Below the pieces are notes generated by a model. It did not search any database. It worked only from the letters and a program-made list of their open reading frames with translations, and was not told the origin of the DNA. A stretch of 64,000 bases of DNA, from NCBI RefSeq assembly GCF_914767665.1, contig NC_059502.1:47218753-47282752 (forward strand), read 5' to 3'. This document shows, piece after piece, positions 28,342 through 38,778 of this stretch (the stretch's first letter is position 1; the number at the start of each line of letters is the position of its first letter). This stretch comes from Harmonia axyridis. Taxonomy: Eukaryota > Arthropoda > Insecta > Coleoptera > Coccinellidae. A program made the translations under genes and the position numbers.

Positions 28342-29361
28342 ATGGAAAAATACAATCTGTTCAAATCCAGGAGAGCGATTTTGAAGCGATCCATTACTAC
28401 GATCCAAAAGTGGTTAAATGGAAAACCAGATGAAGAAGATGAATTGATGCTGTTCAAAAAGTATAGGGCATTAGTAGCAGCAGGAAAAGACTACAAGAAG
28501 TGGCAAAACTCCATTGACGAAATGAAAGAATTCGAAACCTTCGATAGCGAAGATCGAGACACAATGGAGAATAACATTAAAGAATTGGAGGTAAGATTCG
28601 AAAAGTTATTAAAGAAATTAAAATCAATCAATTATGAAGTATTTCAATTGAAAATGAAGGAAGAAAAATCTTTATCAAAAAACATTGACAACCTTTTTAA
28701 TTCTGAACCCCAAGAATTTGAGGAAGATGATGATACACATTGTATAAGTGCTAAAGTTTTCACTCCAGATAGTGAAGACTATGCAGAAAATCTTACCAAT
28801 CGAATGGAATATAGAGATTCTGATGATGAAAATGAAATTGAACAAGGAAGTGATGTTTCATACTGTTCAGATGTAGAAAATAATGATAATGAAAACTCAA
28901 ATAACGTTGATCTGAACAAAGCTTACAACCAAGAGATTGATGTACCTGAGAAAACAAATAATGAAAATGAAACGATGGCTGTCAGACGAAAGGAAATGGA
29001 CGATAGTTTCGATCCAAACGAAACATGTTCAACCAGTATCTGGGAAAGAAAATTGTCAGACAGAAAAATGTTTACTAATGATTCTACTATGGACATATTC
29101 GGAACTTATGTCAGAAATGTTTCAGTGCACTCGAAAATACGGCAATTGAAGGAAAGTACTTCGTTTAATTGTTTCCTAATTGTTGAATGGAATGCTGATG
29201 TGAGAAGAATTATGTTCATATATCCTTACAATGTTGAAGTTCCTCATAATATAGAAGACCTTTGCTTTCCAGACGCAGGAAGTGGAAGAAATAAAGAAAA
29301 TTATGCAAGCAAAAAAGAGGAAGATGGAAATTGTATTACTGATATTTTTAATTTTGGATAG
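28342..29361 (+). CDS. Gag-like protein of the tRNA-Tyr element
   Basis: 339 residues from the ATG at 28342, 14 bases after the third primer repeat. The N-terminal half is helical and charged, with an IxxWLNG-type start and coiled-coil potential (about residues 65-115), resembling BEL-type gag N-termini. A long acidic Asn/Glu/Asp stretch follows (residues about 125-215). I see no zinc knuckle, protease or RT. The last 60 residues look like the end of a longer polyprotein joined on by an internal deletion, which is an inference. The frame is intact although the element lacks pol. Confidence 0.6.
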   Translation: MEKYNLFKSRRAILKRSITTIQKWLNGKPDEEDELMLFKKYRALVAAGKDYKKWQNSIDEMKEFETFDSEDRDTMENNIKELEVRFEKLLKKLKSINYEVFQLKMKEEKSLSKNIDNLFNSEPQEFEEDDDTHCISAKVFTPDSEDYAENLTNRMEYRDSDDENEIEQGSDVSYCSDVENNDNENSNNVDLNKAYNQEIDVPEKTNNENETMAVRRKEMDDSFDPNETCSTSIWERKLSDRKMFTNDSTMDIFGTYVRNVSVHSKIRQLKESTSFNCFLIVEWNADVRRIMFIYPYNVEVPHNIEDLCFPDAGSGRNKENYASKKEEDGNCITDIFNFG

Positions 29362-29465
29362 AATCTAAAAACTAAAGAAATTTCCTAAACTTTGCTAGTG
29401 TTAAAATTATAGTTACTATTTTTTTTGTTTTTCTTGTTATGTGTTAAAATGGAGGGATCCTCCAT

Positions 29466-29479
29466 TTGGCGGGGGAATA
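29466..29479 (+). other. Polypurine tract of the tRNA-Tyr element
   Basis: The sequence ttggcgggggaata lies immediately before the 3' LTR start at 29480. Confidence 0.75.
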
Positions 29480-29633
29480 TGTTGGAGAATTGTATATTAC
29501 TCATAATTCTCCAATATGTATTTTGGGTTGTCTACACAAATTTACTTTTATTATTTTGCTTTGTTTGTATAATTATTTACGTTTATCTTATTCATCTGAT
29601 ACTATCACTTTGCTTTATTTATCACATTAATTT
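29480..29633 (+). repeat. 3' LTR of the tRNA-Tyr element, first piece
   Basis: 154 bases matching 26274 to about 26437. It ends with the target duplication aattt (29629-29633) made by BEL copy 2. The LTR resumes at 38067. Confidence 0.9.
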
Positions 29634-30121
29634 TAATTGTCCGCAATAAAGGGGTTTGCGGTCAATTTCAGATGAATTTTTCTACTAATATTGAACAACC
29701 GAAAAATTGTGATATGCAACTTACCTCAACGGGCTGCAGAAGAAACCTAGGCGAATCACCGCTAATCTGGTTCCAAAAAGGAGGTTCCAAGGAAGGGAAT
29801 TCAGGGGAATTTACCTCCCTTAAATACCTATGGCTTCACCTGGTTGATGATAAAATCAGGGCACTCCACGAATAGTTGTTCAACATTATCTTGTTCACTA
29901 ACACTAGTAGATGACGACGAAGAAGATAGATGAAAATAAACTAAAATTAATTATGATGAGTTATCAGAAGATTAATGAATTTGTCTCTTTTGAAAATTTT
30001 CTATATTGGCACGTACGATCGATCTTAAAATCTGTTCTGATTCTCCGCTGACAGCCGATTTGAAATCAGATTCTACCGGGGTCGTTCGAGAAGAAATACG
30101 ACCGTAGTTCACGACTGAACA
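29634..30121 (-). repeat. 3' LTR of BEL copy 2
   Basis: 488 bp, matching 37579-38066 and, with small differences, both LTRs of copy 1. It is followed on the internal side by the same G-rich primer tract as copy 1. Confidence 0.93.
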
Positions 30122-30199
30122 TGCCGCCCGCCCTGAAGTGTCCCTTCAGTAAGATAACTGAACTGAAGAAGTGAACAGACGAAATAATTCAGGAGCAAT

Positions 30200-31312
30200 C
30201 TACTGAGTTGGAAGAGGACACAATTTAACGACTGGTCGCCGAATTGTCCCAGACGCAGTGGCAACATCAGCAACGCGGGTTGTGGAATCAGTTCCCGGAA
30301 AAACAGATGATATACGACCGATAGACCACTTTAGAGGAGGAAGATTGTCATCTCGAATGACGACAACGGTACCTGGAACGATAGAAGTAGATGGGTGCAA
30401 CCATTTGTGACGTTGCTGCAAGGTGTGCAGGTACTCCGTACGCCAACGCTTCCAGAAGTCCTGCTGAAATCGTTGGACTAGTTGCCAGCGAGACAGACGG
30501 TTTACTGATACGGAACTTACATCGTTATCAGGAGGAGCGGTGAGGGAGCGAAAAACCAAAAAATGCCCTGGTGTGAGAGCTTCGAAATCAGAAGGATCAG
30601 ACGAAGAGAGATACAGAGGACGAGAGTTGAGAATTGCCTCCACCTGAGTACAGACGGTGAGAAACTCCTCGTACGTGAGTTTTTGCTCGCCGATAACGCG
30701 AGTGAGATGATGCTTAGCAGATTTGACAGCAGTCTCCCAAAGGCCGCCAAAGTGAGGGCTGGAAGGAGTTATGAATCGCCAGTCAGTCCCAGAGGAAGAA
30801 GCGGCATCACACAGACTTTGTTGATGTTGTGGAGCAGCCAATAAGCGGCCAAGGTCACGAAGGTAATTATGCGCACCCACGAAGTTGGTCCCGTTATCCG
30901 AAAAGATAACAGAAGGATGACCTCGGCGTGAAATAAAGCGACGATAAGCAGCAATGAAAGCTGAAGTGGATAGCTCAGACGCTAACTCTAGGTGAACCGC
31001 TTTAGTAGTGAAACAGATGAAGACGACTAGATATGCTTTGGTGCTGACGGCTCCGCGCAGTCGCGCACTCGTCACATAAAATGGACCGGCGTAATCAACG
31101 CCAGTGGTAAGAAAAGCCATAGCAGAAGATAACCGCTCAGGCGGAAGATTGCCCATTGGCTGAATCAGAGGACGAGGTTTGCAGGAAAAGCATCGGTTAC
31201 ACGTTGCGGCCATCCAAGATCCAGAACCGTCGACGAATGAACGAATGCGTAGCTAAAGCACCGGCGTGAAGTAGACGATAATGGGCATCATCTATGATCA
31301 GATGCGTGAGAT
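30200..31312 (-). pseudogene. BEL copy 2 integrase, distal part
   Basis: The open frame runs 31213-30200. It has CNRCFSCKPRP of the zinc-binding region, the core with GVDYAGPFYV, a second catalytic Asp in IFSDNGTNFVGA, the catalytic Glu in FGGLWETAVKSAKHHL, and the C-terminal domain (WSIGRISSVFPG, ending LCPLPTQ). The catalytic D, D, E are all present, unlike the broken copy 1. About 20 bases are missing near 31200-31205 compared with copy 1, and the LINE insert at 31313 cuts the reading frame from the zinc-finger start. Confidence 0.88.
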
Positions 31313-32742
31313 ACTTAACATACTTGACATTTAATATATACAATGTTCTACAGGTTTAAACCCAACTACAGAACAAGGAACATATGAAAAATAAAGTATA
31401 CACCAATAATACATATTCTGAGAAAAAAAAACGATTACAAATTTAATTTAATGACACCGTTTATTATTTTGTCAGTAAATACAACTGAATGACATTCTCG
31501 TCGACATTTCAAACTATTCATGCAGTGTCTGCTCAATAGCAGGTTCTGAGGAAAACCGATAGGCGGGTAGACACCATCTGCTCTATATGAAAAATGTTTT
31601 AGACAACGCTGCTGCACATACTCAACTCTCTCTATATGGACCTGGTAGCAAAGAGACCATATTATAGACGCGTATTCTAATTTTGATCTGACAAATGCAT
31701 AATAAAGGGTCTTCAATGTGACTGTGTCAGAAAAATCGCGAGAGATTCGCGCTATGAGCCCGTACATCCCATTCGCAGCAGACAAGGTAGCATCAATGTG
31801 TGGCACAAACGAAAGTCTGGAATCAAAATTCACTCCTAAATCAGTTAACACCGATGGACGCTGGAGAACTTTGGAAGCTATTGTGTAATCAAAACGAATA
31901 GTATTTTTATTTTGCGTAAATGACATAACATTACACTTCTCAGCGTTCAAAGTTAACCTGTTTCTTCTACACCACTCTTCAACGCGTTGCAAATTAGAGG
32001 CGAGTCGCAAGCAGTCCGATACATTGCTTACCCCCAGGTATATTTTGAAATCATCAGCATATAACAAACAGTCGACATCAACTACCTCCGCCAAATCATT
32101 AATGAATATTATGAAAAGGAGTGGCCCAAGGTTACTTCCTTGAGGGACTCCAGAAGTACTGGAGAACACTGTAGACCTAACTCCATTGAACTCGACATAT
32201 TGCTGCCTATTGGACAAGTAGGACTTGAAAAGACCAATGAGAGCCGAGGAAAGGCCAAATTGAGACAACTTCCTCAACAATATTCCATGGTCAAGCAGAT
32301 CAAAAGCCTTTGAAAAATCAGTATATAATATATCTACTTGGGATTTTCTCTCAATGACTTCGGAAATAAACTGGGTTACGTTGAAGAGGTTGGTAACTGT
32401 CGAACGACCTTTAACAAAGCCATGCTGAAATGGAGTTATTAGATTGCAAACATGGGAATATAATCTATTATAAAGGAGAACTTCAAAGATCTTACTGCAA
32501 TTACAGATTATCGATATTGGTCGGAAATTGGAAATATCAAATTTATTTCCCTTCTTATAAATTGGACGTACTTTGGAAAGCTTCCAGCAATCAGGAATCG
32601 TGCCAGTTCTCAAACAAATATTGAACAAAATAGTGAGTGGACAAGCTAAAACATATGCACAATCTCTGAAAACCCATGATGGGATACTATCGGGACCCAT
32701 AGTCATTGTGGGTTTCATCCTCTTCAACGCCACTAGGAGAGA
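31313..32742 (-). mobile_element. 5'-truncated LINE inserted in BEL copy 2
   Basis: 1430 bp flanked by tgagat (31307-31312 and 32743-32748). Copy 1 has the empty site at about 1866-1880. Only the RT end and the 3' UTR remain; truncation at the 5' end is the usual result of LINE insertion. There is no poly-A: the 3' end reads TCAAGTATGTTAAGT on the element strand. Its family differs from the two-ORF LINEs here. Confidence 0.88.
31435..32742 (-). pseudogene. Reverse transcriptase part of the truncated LINE
   Basis: About 435 residues from within the RT to its natural end at 31435. The motifs are MGPDSIPSWVF, NFRPISIICNCSKIFE, ILYTDFSKAFDLLDH, SGVPQGSNLGPLLFIIFIND and the catalytic LLYADDFKIYL, then the C-terminal FVRSKLEYASIIWSL and a Cys-rich end. 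The type is that usually labelled mobile element jockey in insects. The endonuclease and ORF1 are missing. The open frame continues by chance into BEL sequence to 32835. Confidence 0.88.
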
Positions 32743-33304
32743 TGAGATGATGATTTTTGGGTAGGAGAACAGGATGTTTGTGTTTATAAGGTAGTAAAGA
32801 GGCTGAAAGGCGACCACCGACACGTATAAGTTCATGATTGTCGCGAAAGAGATGGAGTTTCAGGACAAGCCGATGACGAGAAGAAGGTTTTTTAAGTTCA
32901 GCTAGCTCCTCAGCGAAATGCAGAGACTGAACTAGACGTATCAAACAAATTTCAGCTTCTTGAAGCTCAATAGACGAGAGGAAACCTGAGCGAGGGAAAG
33001 ATGGACGACGAGCATTTACCATGAAACGTCGACAAAAGGCAGTTTCGCGCTTGAGACGAAGATACGAAGAGAAACATTCTATGAAGGTGGGTTCATTGGA
33101 GATGGCCGCTAACATTAAGGAGGAGATCGGCTTTGCTTCGTCGTCCACCTGTTCAGTTTGAGATGAATTGACAGAGGAAAGAGGCCACGAGGATGGGTCG
33201 AGAGACAACCAAGGAGGACCGCGCCACCACAATGGGTGGTGATGAATATCTGAGGGCATCAATCCTCGAGAGGCGCAATCAGCTGGATTGTCTTCAGATA
33301 TCAC
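32743..33304 (-). pseudogene. BEL copy 2 RNase H to integrase linker and finger start
   Basis: A frame beginning near 33304 (MISEDNPADCASRGL, the end of the RNase H region) continues to the HKHPVLLPKNHHL segment of the integrase N-terminus, then meets the LINE insert. It matches copy 1 2422 to about 1870. It joins the RT frame through the overlap at 33301-33304, where the frame changes by one base, as it does in copy 1. Confidence 0.85.
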
Positions 33305-34971
33305 ATGCCTCCAGCAATCAAATCCTGTATCTCAGCGACTCGATTGCCAACAAATGTCTTCCACCTGTGACTCTCACCACGGATCCACGACAAGGCAACA
33401 GAAGAATCGCAAAAGGCAATATAGTCAGCACTGAGATTCTGTAAAACGCGGGTAGACAAATGATGCATGAGTTTTGCGAGAAGATGGGCACCGCAGAGTT
33501 CTAGACGAGGCAGGGACATTGCCTTACAAGGAAAAATTTTGGATTTGGCCGCTAGAAGAGACACGTGGAATCGACCGGGCGATGTAAGAGTGCTTAGATA
33601 AACAACTGCAGCATAGCCGGATTCAGAGGCATCACAGAAGCCGATGAAGCGATGAGCAGAAGAAGAAACGGCAGGGATGAATCGTGGTATGTGAAGCTCT
33701 GTCAAAGTGGGAAGCTGGGATTGAAACTGCAACCACCGGTTTTGAATATCATTCGAGAGAGGATGATCCCATTCTAGATGAAGTAGACAGAGCTGACGAA
33801 AGAAGATTTTGGCGTAGAAAGTGACTGGAGTTAGCCATCCCAAAGGATCGAAGATTCTAGCCATCTGACTCAGCACATTCCGTTTGGTGACAGTCGTTGA
33901 GTTTAAACGGACGGAATAAAAGAAGTGATCATAAGCAGGATTCCATCCAAGTCCCAGAATTTTGAGACTTGGTTCACGGTCAAAAAGAAGGGGGTCAATA
34001 GAGGAGGATTCCCTACGATGATCAGATGGAATACCGTCTAGCAGGGAAAGATGATTAGTAGCCCATTTACGCAGCTCAAAACCACCCGCCATGAGCAGGT
34101 CTTGAACCTGCTTTCGCAATTCAAGAGCTTCAGATTCGGATGAACAGCCGGTCAAGATGTCATCGACATAAATCTCATTCAGCAAGACTTGCCTTGCCGT
34201 AGGAAATCTGAGTCCGTCGTCCGAAGCTAGCTGATGAAGGGTTCTAAGTGCTAGGTAAGGAGCCGAGGAAACTCCATAGGTGACTGTGTTCAGACGGTAA
34301 TATTGGAGGGGTTTCCGTTTGGAGAAACGCCAGACGATGCGTTGATAATCCCTTTGCTCAGGGCGTATCAGGATCTGTCGATACATCTGTCTGATATCGG
34401 CAGTAAAAACAAATTGATGTAGACGAAAACGAAGCAGAAGGGTGGAAATGTCCGCTTGCAGCTTCGGGCCGGTAAGCAGAAGATCGTTGAGGGATTTCCC
34501 ATTAGCAGATGCGCAAGAGGCGTTGAAGACAACTCGAATTTTAGTGGCAGGATCATCTGGACGGTGTACAGGATGATGAGGAATATAATAAGGTTCATAT
34601 CGAGGATGGTAAAATGATTCAGGAACCAATTCCATGTGACCACTCGTGAGATAATCTCGCATAAACTCATGATAGGCGACACGAAGATCAGGGTTATTTT
34701 CTAGACGATGTTCTAATCGAAGAAACTGACGATAAGATGACAAGGGCAAACCAACAGTGTATCTGCCAGTGGAGTCACGAGTGACTTCAGCGCGATACAG
34801 AACTTCACACTCCTTCTCGGCAGGGGTCAAAGGAAGCACGTCAGGTACTTTATCTAGTTCCCAAAAACGCCGAACGATGTTGACAAGTTCCTGATCTGAA
34901 CGAGGCGGGGAGCTCAAAGTGTCCGTGATGACAGGAGAACTTATCACATCAGATGAAGGAGGACTTATCAC
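33301..34971 (-). CDS. BEL copy 2 reverse transcriptase and RNase H
   Basis: 556 residues uninterrupted. The RT has VVFNASCAS, FTADIRQMYRQI, YGVSSAPYLALR and the catalytic NEIYVDDILTG. A Pao-type segment (GWLTPVTFYAKIFFRQL) and RNase H (FIGFCDASESGYAAVVYL, then DYIAFCDSSVALSWI) follow. Upstream the same frame meets a TAA (near 35056) specific to this copy, and then the TGA at 35236-35238 shared with copy 1. This is the best preserved RT of the BEL pair. Confidence 0.93.
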   Translation of the reverse strand: MISPPSSDVISSPVITDTLSSPPRSDQELVNIVRRFWELDKVPDVLPLTPAEKECEVLYRAEVTRDSTGRYTVGLPLSSYRQFLRLEHRLENNPDLRVAYHEFMRDYLTSGHMELVPESFYHPRYEPYYIPHHPVHRPDDPATKIRVVFNASCASANGKSLNDLLLTGPKLQADISTLLLRFRLHQFVFTADIRQMYRQILIRPEQRDYQRIVWRFSKRKPLQYYRLNTVTYGVSSAPYLALRTLHQLASDDGLRFPTARQVLLNEIYVDDILTGCSSESEALELRKQVQDLLMAGGFELRKWATNHLSLLDGIPSDHRRESSSIDPLLFDREPSLKILGLGWNPAYDHFFYSVRLNSTTVTKRNVLSQMARIFDPLGWLTPVTFYAKIFFRQLCLLHLEWDHPLSNDIQNRWLQFQSQLPTLTELHIPRFIPAVSSSAHRFIGFCDASESGYAAVVYLSTLTSPGRFHVSLLAAKSKIFPCKAMSLPRLELCGAHLLAKLMHHLSTRVLQNLSADYIAFCDSSVALSWIRGESHRWKTFVGNRVAEIQDLIAGGM

Positions 34972-35235
34972 ACGAGATGATGAGATATGGGCAGAAGCAT
35001 CAGAAGAATCAGTCTTGTCCGGAGGAACATGACAGGCGGCTTCTGATAGAAGGACTTACGGCTGGGAAGGGGATGGAGAAAACACAGCAGATGATGACCC
35101 TGCTGAAAATGAAGGGAAAGTGTTTTGACTAGAGGCCTGATGATAAGAAGGTCGAATGCGACCATGAACAGTGGCCGGTGAAAAGGACACGTGTTTTGTC
35201 TTCCTCCGATGGCGAGCATACGGCCCATAAAGTAC

Positions 35236-35829
35236 TCAACCTAAGGTGCTAGATAATGCACCTGGAAGCTCAGACGATGGGCACAACGTGCCAGGAAGAA
35301 CCAGATGAGGAAGCATATCCGAGCCGATCAACATTCCAATGGCACGAGGAAGAAAAAAGACTGGATCAGCCAGGCTGAGTTTCTGAAACTCAGGCCACCG
35401 GCCGTTGAATGCTTTGACAGGAAGGGGATCTATTTGGCTGTCAATAACGTAAGCTTTGATGATAAGATTGGAAGGATCCCCTTGGTGATAGAGAGTGACG
35501 TATGCGTACCCTTGAATTCGAAACTGATCCGTGTTACTCAAGGTGCGAAGTTGGATGGTTTCAGGGTGGATGAATAGACGAAGCTTGGAGGCCCACTCAC
35601 GGGTGATGAGGGTGTGCTGGCAGCCGGAATCCAGGAGAGCACGGCCGAACACGACATTCCGCCGCTTATCAAGACGTATCCAAGCGGTAGGCATGAGATA
35701 GTCAGGATTATTGGTCTGACGCAAAGAAGACCTCGGAGATGAAGACAGATGATAAGAAGAGAACAGACGGGAAGACGAAGACATATGTTTGTTTGACGGA
35801 GTAAGACAACCGCCAGATGACAAGTGCAG
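35236..35829 (-). CDS. BEL copy 2 aspartic protease region
   Basis: In frame with the zinc-knuckle part of gag after its TGA (35830-35832), and closed by TGA at 35236-35238. It has the active site LLDSGCQHTLITREWASKL and the Ser-rich leader, as in copy 1. There is no natural ATG start. The flanking TGA codons and their contexts are the same in both copies (GAA TGA CTG before, GGT TGA GTA after). Confidence 0.85.
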   Translation of the reverse strand: MHLSSGGCLTPSNKHMSSSSRLFSSYHLSSSPRSSLRQTNNPDYLMPTAWIRLDKRRNVVFGRALLDSGCQHTLITREWASKLRLFIHPETIQLRTLSNTDQFRIQGYAYVTLYHQGDPSNLIIKAYVIDSQIDPLPVKAFNGRWPEFQKLSLADPVFFLPRAIGMLIGSDMLPHLVLPGTLCPSSELPGALSSTLG

Positions 35830-37325
35830 TCATTCGGAACCACTTCCAGAGGAGTGGGAAGAATGAAGGGGTGATGAAGCTGGCGAGGCTCGAGACGACA
35901 CTGAACCTGCCGCCTCGGGGCTCCGGCGTGACATCATCGAGATCCCCGCTGATCGAGCCCTTATTGAGTTGCCCCGAGAGGTGAAAGCACGGGTTGGCTC
36001 CTCTGATGAAACAGAGGGCGAAGAAGGACGTTCTTCCGTTGAAAGGGATTTCCTTCCAGCATAGGAAACGGAAGGGGATGCAGTGGCAGCAGATGCCGCG
36101 GCAGCAGATGCCAGATGGGGAATTGTATGGTGTCGTCCCCCGCATGTGTGACAGCTCTGACTCGAACTGCACTTAGCGGTGGCATGGAAAGACGACATGC
36201 AATTTCTACATAGTCGCCTCTCAGTCACGAATGCTCGTCGCTGATTAACGTTCATGGCCTTGAACTCACGACACTGGCGAACAGAATGATTCGCCGAGCA
36301 AAACACACACGAGGAAGACGACGCACCAGCGTAAGCAGGGCCGGAGGATACACACCAGAGGATGAAGGCACAGACGATGGGGAAACAGATGCTGAGCCTG
36401 CTGGAGATTGAGGTCTTAATGATCCCTTCGGCGCAATGGATGAGGTGACGGAAGTGCTCTCCAACACTCGCAACTGTCGATTGCTGAATTCGAGCAACTG
36501 AGCGAGAGTGGGAAAGTCATCAGAGGATAACTGCCCCTCAAACAAGTGGCGAGATGGTATATCGAGGTTGCGCAAAGCTAGAGAAAACAAGAGGAAGTTA
36601 GCCAGATCTGAAATGGGTAATGCCTTGATGGCATGAATGGCATTCTGATGCGTCGTGACGAATTGCTTCAACTGTGGTAAGGAAGACACAGATGCGGGCC
36701 GTGAATCCAAGATCTGATTCACATAAAGATTCGCCAACCGACGAGGGTTTTGAAACCGTGAGTGAAGGGCTTGATAGGCCAGAGGGTAATTCACCGAATT
36801 TAATTGAAAGCCAGAGATGACAGATGCTGCTTCACCAGAGATGGCAGATGCCAAGAGGTGAAAATTCTGAACGGGCGCCAGGGAATTGTTCTGATGCACT
36901 AAAGCATCGAATAGAGCGATGAATCCGGGCCATTCCTCAACCTTGCCCTGGAAGCAAGGCAGGTCAACCCGCGGAATAGGTAGCTCAGCCGATGACAATG
37001 ATGGCGCCTTAACAGACGTAGATGCGGTTAGACGACTATGGGCGGCACGTACATGTAGGCAAATTTCAAAAAATGCCTCGAATTTTGATGATGATCCGAT
37101 CTGACCAGGCTCCTCTAGCTGAGAATTGAGTTGGACAGCTAACTCATCAGCCTCCCTGAAAGTCTTTTCCACTTTGACCAACTCAGCCAGACACATGTTG
37201 GCCACATCAACTTCTGTGGTCAAATCCTTTATTAATTTAAGAAGAGTAGATGCCGCAGAAAATGCATTCTCGCGCTTAATGACAGATGTTGCTAAAGGGG
37301 CCTTCAATTTATCCATTGACGGCAT
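35830..37325 (-). pseudogene. BEL copy 2 gag (one frameshift)
   Basis: The likely start is the ATG at 37325 (MPSMDKLKAPL); the frame is technically open from 37394. The capsid-like part is uninterrupted to about 36320, without the two stops of copy 1. Near 36310-36350 small deletions relative to copy 1 shift the frame, and the zinc knuckles (CRNCMSSFHATAKC, CHTCGGRHH) continue in the frame 36306-35830. It ends GSGSE, then TGA. Confidence 0.9.
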
Positions 37326-37559
37326 TTTAAATTGTCGAATGACCCCGTTATGTATATCGGTATAAATTAATTCCGAAAAATCTAAGAAGAACACACGATG
37401 TGTTTATCGTTGAAGATAACGAACAGATGACGCGCGATAACATAACCGTGTTATGAATTTTCAATAACTACCCAATTAATGAATGACAATCAAATCACGA
37501 ATTCAATCAGATGAACGTAAATGACAATAAGACTGAATTAAGGGGGTTTTAAGATATTT

Positions 37560-37577
37560 TCCCGGGTTTCGGCACCA
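37560..37577 (-). other. Primer binding site of BEL copy 2, tRNA-Phe
   Basis: The plus strand reads tcccgggtttcggcacca, identical to copy 1, one base from the 5' LTR at 37579. Confidence 0.88.
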
Positions 37578-37578
37578 A

Positions 37579-38066
37579 TAATTGTCCGCAAAAACGGGGT
37601 TTGCGGTCAATTTCAGATGAATTTTTCTACTAATATTGAACAACCGAAAAATTGTGAAATGCAACTTACCCCAACGGGCTGCAGAAGAAACCTAGGTGAA
37701 TCACCGCTAATCTGGTTCCAAAAAGGAGGTTCCAAGGAAGGAAATTCAGGGGAATTTACTTCCCTTAAGTACCTATGGCTTCACCTGGTTGATGATAAAA
37801 TCAGGGCACTTCACGAATAGTTGTTCAACATTATCTTGTTCACTAACACTAGTAGATGACGACGAAGAAGATAGATGAAAATAAACTAAAATTAATTATG
37901 ATGAGTTATCAGAAGATTAATTAATTTGTTTCTTTTGAAACTTTTCTATATTGGCACGTACGATCGATCTTAAAATCTGTTCTGATTCTCCGCTGACAGC
38001 CGATACGAAATCAGATTCTACCGGGGTCGTTCGAGAAGAAATACGACCGTAGTTCACGACTGAACA
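37579..38066 (-). repeat. 5' LTR of BEL copy 2
   Basis: 488 bp, matching 29634-30121, and followed by the duplicated target aattt at 38067-38071. Confidence 0.93.
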
Positions 38067-38576
38067 AATTTCTTTACTATTATATAATTCTGTATAATAA
38101 TATATGATTTTCTATATATGCAAGGACAAGAATTAAGAATGAAGCGGTTGCGGTTCTATGGCCGAACTAAACCTAGTTTAACGTTCATGTCTTGGGTACT
38201 CTCTGCTCTGTATTAACCTAGTGTTGCACGTGTATTCTCTGTTCTGTAATCACTGTATGTTGCACGTGTACTCTCTGTTCTGTATTAACCTAGTATTCTG
38301 TACTCTGTTTGTATTCACCTTGTGTTACACGTGTATTCAACGAAAGTATTTCAACCAATATTATCTAATTCACAGAAAATAAACCTATTACCGAGTAAGT
38401 TGTTTTTATTTATTACTGTTACCCTTTGCAATAATTAAAGTGGAAATTATTCACATATAAAGTGCGTAAATTAGTCCAAGCTAGAGACTATTAGTTATTA
38501 CAACTAACTTGGAGTTGAAGTCATAGACGATTAGGTCTGCTCCAATGTTGAGGAGAGGATAAGAATTTCCCCAACA
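38067..38576 (+). repeat. 3' LTR of the tRNA-Tyr element, second piece
   Basis: Continues the LTR begun at 29480-29633 and matches 26438-26597 plus 27881-28235. It lacks the hAT insert and has one copy of tgcacgtg at that point. It ends CCCCAACA, then the duplicated gttct. Confidence 0.9.
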
Positions 38577-38581
38577 GTTCT

Positions 38582-38778
38582 CATTTTTAGTTAATGTCTA
38601 GGGAAACTTGTAATTTGCGCATAAACCAAAATTTGTTTCTTTTCAATGTAATAATAGGTTTTTATCTTTAGTAAAAATTTCAATTGAATGCAGCCAATTA
38701 CAAAAAATGATTTCACTTTTTTCTCGATGACAATCGCAGTTGCCTAAAGGTAACAGAAACCAAAAAATTCATGAGTAT
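38582..38778. other. AT-rich gap
   Basis: About 200 bases between the LTR element and the foldback transposon. I see nothing recognisable in it. Confidence 0.5.

Larger units (their letters stand above)
29634..38066 (-). mobile_element. BEL/Pao LTR retrotransposon, copy 2 (with nested LINE)
   Basis: 8433 bp including a 1430-bp LINE insert. The LTRs are 488 bp each (29634-30121 and 37579-38066). The target duplication is aattt (29629-29633 and 38067-38071). It is the same family, orientation and layout as copy 1 at 190-7176. The insertion site is the 3' LTR of the tRNA-Tyr element, and the 5' LTR of that element preserves the empty site. It is broken by a gag frameshift, a TAA between protease and RT, a small deletion in the integrase, and the LINE. 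Confidence 0.95.
26274..38576 (+). mobile_element. Internally deleted LTR element with tRNA-Tyr primer site (host of nested insertions)
   Basis: The LTRs start TGTTGGAG and end CCCCAACA. The flanking 5-bp target duplication is gttct (26269-26273 and 38577-38581). The internal region is only 1244 bp (28236-29479) with one gag-like frame and no RT or integrase, so the element is non-autonomous. Later insertions are a hAT relic in the 5' LTR (26598-27880) and BEL copy 2 in the 3' LTR (29634-38066). Without them each LTR is about 0.66 kb. A tRNA-Tyr primer and the gag type suggest the BEL/Pao superfamily, but a different family from the BEL copies here. Confidence 0.9.

Noticed and set aside
31435..32835. 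Reading the truncated LINE RT as a 466-residue protein starting at 32835
   Set aside because: The first about 30 residues are BEL sequence in a wrong frame; the LINE begins at 32742.
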